This document shows, piece by piece, positions 62,818-64,000 of a stretch of DNA of 64,000 nucleotides (positions are counted from its first letter, which is position 1; each line of letters begins with the position of its first letter). The stretch covers positions 62,001 to 126,000 of the forward strand of contig NZ_BLXZ01000011.1 of assembly GCF_014193675.1 (NCBI RefSeq). Direction: 5' to 3'. This DNA is from Geomonas limicola. GTDB taxonomy: Bacteria > Desulfobacterota > Desulfuromonadia > Geobacterales > Geobacteraceae. The notes under the pieces were generated by a model that saw only the letters and a list, made by a program, of their open reading frames with translations, did not search any database and was not told where the DNA came from. A program made the translations under genes and the position numbers.

Positions 62818-62854
62818 GCGGGATCCTTTCTGCTTCAGTAGTCCGGGGCGCCGC

Positions 62855-64000
62855 TTACAGCCCGGCGTAGCGGCTGTAGAGGTACTGCATGTAGGCCTGT
62901 GCATCCTTGAGCGTCTCGACCTGGCGGGCTTCGGGGAGCTCAGGGCCGGTCCTCAGCACCACCTTGCGCGAGACGTTGTCGAAGACCGTGGTCTGCTCCG
63001 GAGTGCGCAGGGCAAACCCGGTATAGGAGTTGTAGAAGGCGTAGTTGTTGCGGTGCCGGTTGAACAGGTTGTTGCTCCAGGTAAAGCCGTCGTGGGAGAG
63101 CCCCAACTGGGCGAGGACGGTCGCCGCAATGTCGGATTGCGCCCCGATCTCGGCGCGGCGCACACCTCGGTAGGAGGGTTTTATCACCTCGCCGTAGAGC
63201 AAAAGCGGGATGTGGTAACGCTCCGGAACGATGTCGCTGCGGTGCAGCGGCAGGGAGTGCCCGTGGTCCGCCACGAAGATGAACAGGGTGTTGGCGTACC
63301 AGCTCTGTTTTCTCGCCTGCTCGAAGAACCCCTTGAGGCTGCGATCCGAGTAGTGCACCGAGTTCTTGAACAGCGATATCTCGTCGCGTCCCGGAAAAAC
63401 CGGCTGCATCGGCACCTCGAACGGCTCGTGGCTGCTCAAGGTAAACATGGCGCTGAAAAACGGGGTGCGCTCGCTGTTCAGATCGTCGATCACCCGCTTG
63501 AACAGGACGTGGTCCTGGGCACCCCACTTCGAGTTCATATCCTCCTTGCGGAAGGAGTCGCGGTTCACGATCTTCTGGAACCCGGAGTGCACGAAGAAGG
63601 CGTGCATGTCGTCGAAGCGGTCGTCGCCGCCGTAGTGGAACTGGGTGGCGTAGCCGGCCTGGGCGAGGCTCCCCCCCAGGGTCGGCAGCCGCTCCATCTT
63701 GAGCGGGTGGTTCAAGACGCTCCCCTCGGGAGTGGAGGGGAACCCGGAGAGCACCGCGGCGATGCCATAGGAGCTGCGGTAGCCGTTGGCGTAGAAATCG
63801 GTGAAGAGCATCCCGTCCTTGGCGAGCTCGTCGAAGAACGGGGCGACCCCTTTCTCGCCCCCCAAAGAGCCGATCAGGTCGGCGGTCCAGCTCTCCAGGA
63901 TAAAGAGGACGATGTTGGGGCGCTTGGTGGTAAGCACCTCCTCGGTGTCGTTGGAGGCCCCGCGCCCCATGATCCGCTCCACCCGGCCCTTCGCCTCGTC
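62855..64000 (-). CDS. LTA synthase-type membrane sulfatase-fold enzyme, C-terminal part
   Basis: The frame stays open to the window edge, so the N-terminal, probably multi-helix, part is missing. The visible domain has NIVLFILESWTADLIGSLGG near the start, the NGYRSSYGIAAVLSG segment where the nucleophile is expected, VPMQPVFPGRDEISLFKNSVHYSDRSLKGF-type substrate region, and the metal-binding FIFVADHGHSLPLHR. This is the LtaS/OpgB alkaline-phosphatase superfamily. In a Gram-negative LPS gene run it may add glycerol-phosphate or phosphoethanolamine to a surface glycan. The exact group is unknown. Confidence 0.85.
   Translation of the reverse strand, partial: DEAKGRVERIMGRGASNDTEEVLTTKRPNIVLFILESWTADLIGSLGGEKGVAPFFDELAKDGMLFTDFYANGYRSSYGIAAVLSGFPSTPEGSVLNHPLKMERLPTLGGSLAQAGYATQFHYGGDDRFDDMHAFFVHSGFQKIVNRDSFRKEDMNSKWGAQDHVLFKRVIDDLNSERTPFFSAMFTLSSHEPFEVPMQPVFPGRDEISLFKNSVHYSDRSLKGFFEQARKQSWYANTLFIFVADHGHSLPLHRSDIVPERYHIPLLLYGEVIKPSYRGVRRAEIGAQSDIAATVLAQLGLSHDGFTWSNNLFNRHRNNYAFYNSYTGFALRTPEQTTVFDNVSRKVVLRTGPELPEARQVETLKDAQAYMQYLYSRYAGL

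Overview
The window is GC-rich, densely packed chromosomal DNA from a Gram-negative bacterium, most likely a member of the Geobacterales (Geobacter, Citrifermentans or Geomonas type). That placement is inferred from the gene mix: LPS genes (lpxC, lptABC, hldE, gmd), hopanoid genes (hpnG, hpnJ, hpnK), an rpoN operon that carries hprK, rapZ and a regulatory PTS, a CdaA-type diadenylate cyclase, and CheX/CheD chemotaxis proteins. I see no phage, insertion sequence, CRISPR array, tRNA or rRNA.

Layout, left to right. (1) 1-7.6 kb, minus strand: ygiQ end, argC, rplM-rpsI, truA, two unrelated-type aspartate-semialdehyde dehydrogenases and leuB. (2) 7.6-8.5 kb: a gene-free stretch. (3) 8.5-13 kb, plus strand: a ChaN-PDZ lipoprotein, glgC, a CDP-diacylglycerol pyrophosphatase-like protein and a PAS-GGDEF diguanylate cyclase; then msrA and a GspE/PilB ATPase on the minus strand. 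(4) 15.5-25.2 kb, plus strand: a phasin-like protein with ubiB, lpxC, an NtrY-like kinase, a large AsmA-family protein and a small lipoprotein. (5) 25.3-31.4 kb: a B12-binding radical SAM protein, a LysM-NlpC/P60 hydrolase, a CdaA-YbbR fusion, ubiE and a small methyltransferase. (6) 31.6-37.7 kb, plus strand: acyl-CoA ligase, FadL porin and a VolA-like surface lipase, which read as a lipid-scavenging set. (7) 38-46.3 kb: class I fumarase, an HD-GYP/CheX pair behind a FliA-type promoter, small redox and PDZ proteins, asnS, a cupin, a DUF3108 protein and CheD. (8) 46.4-50.3 kb: hopanoid side-chain genes hpnJ, hpnK and hpnG with a small membrane protein. (9) 50.3-59 kb, minus strand: the lptC-lptA-lptB-rpoN-hpf-hprK-rapZ-EIIA-HPr-EI run. 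(10) 59.2-64 kb, minus strand: an LtaS-like sulfatase-fold enzyme (cut by the edge), an unrecognised protein, hldE and gmd.

Main themes are envelope building (LpxC, LptABC, AsmA, hopanoids, heptose, GDP-sugar), nucleotide second messengers (c-di-GMP and c-di-AMP) and global nitrogen/carbon regulation (sigma-54 with a PTS that lacks transport components). Several promoters can be read directly because both boxes and a 16-17 base spacer are present. In three cases the promoter sits so close to the start codon, with no ribosome binding site, that a leaderless or nearly leaderless mRNA is predicted (lptC, the DUF3108 gene and the small PDZ gene); ntrY is a weaker fourth case.

I found no cassette I would call a wholly new system. 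The observations most worth following are the predicted leaderless envelope-gene mRNAs, the CdaA-YbbR fusion, the FliA-controlled HD-GYP/CheX pair, the small coupled reading frame in front of rpoN, the terminator directly before the second asd gene, and the conserved-looking but unassigned enzyme at 61855-62817.
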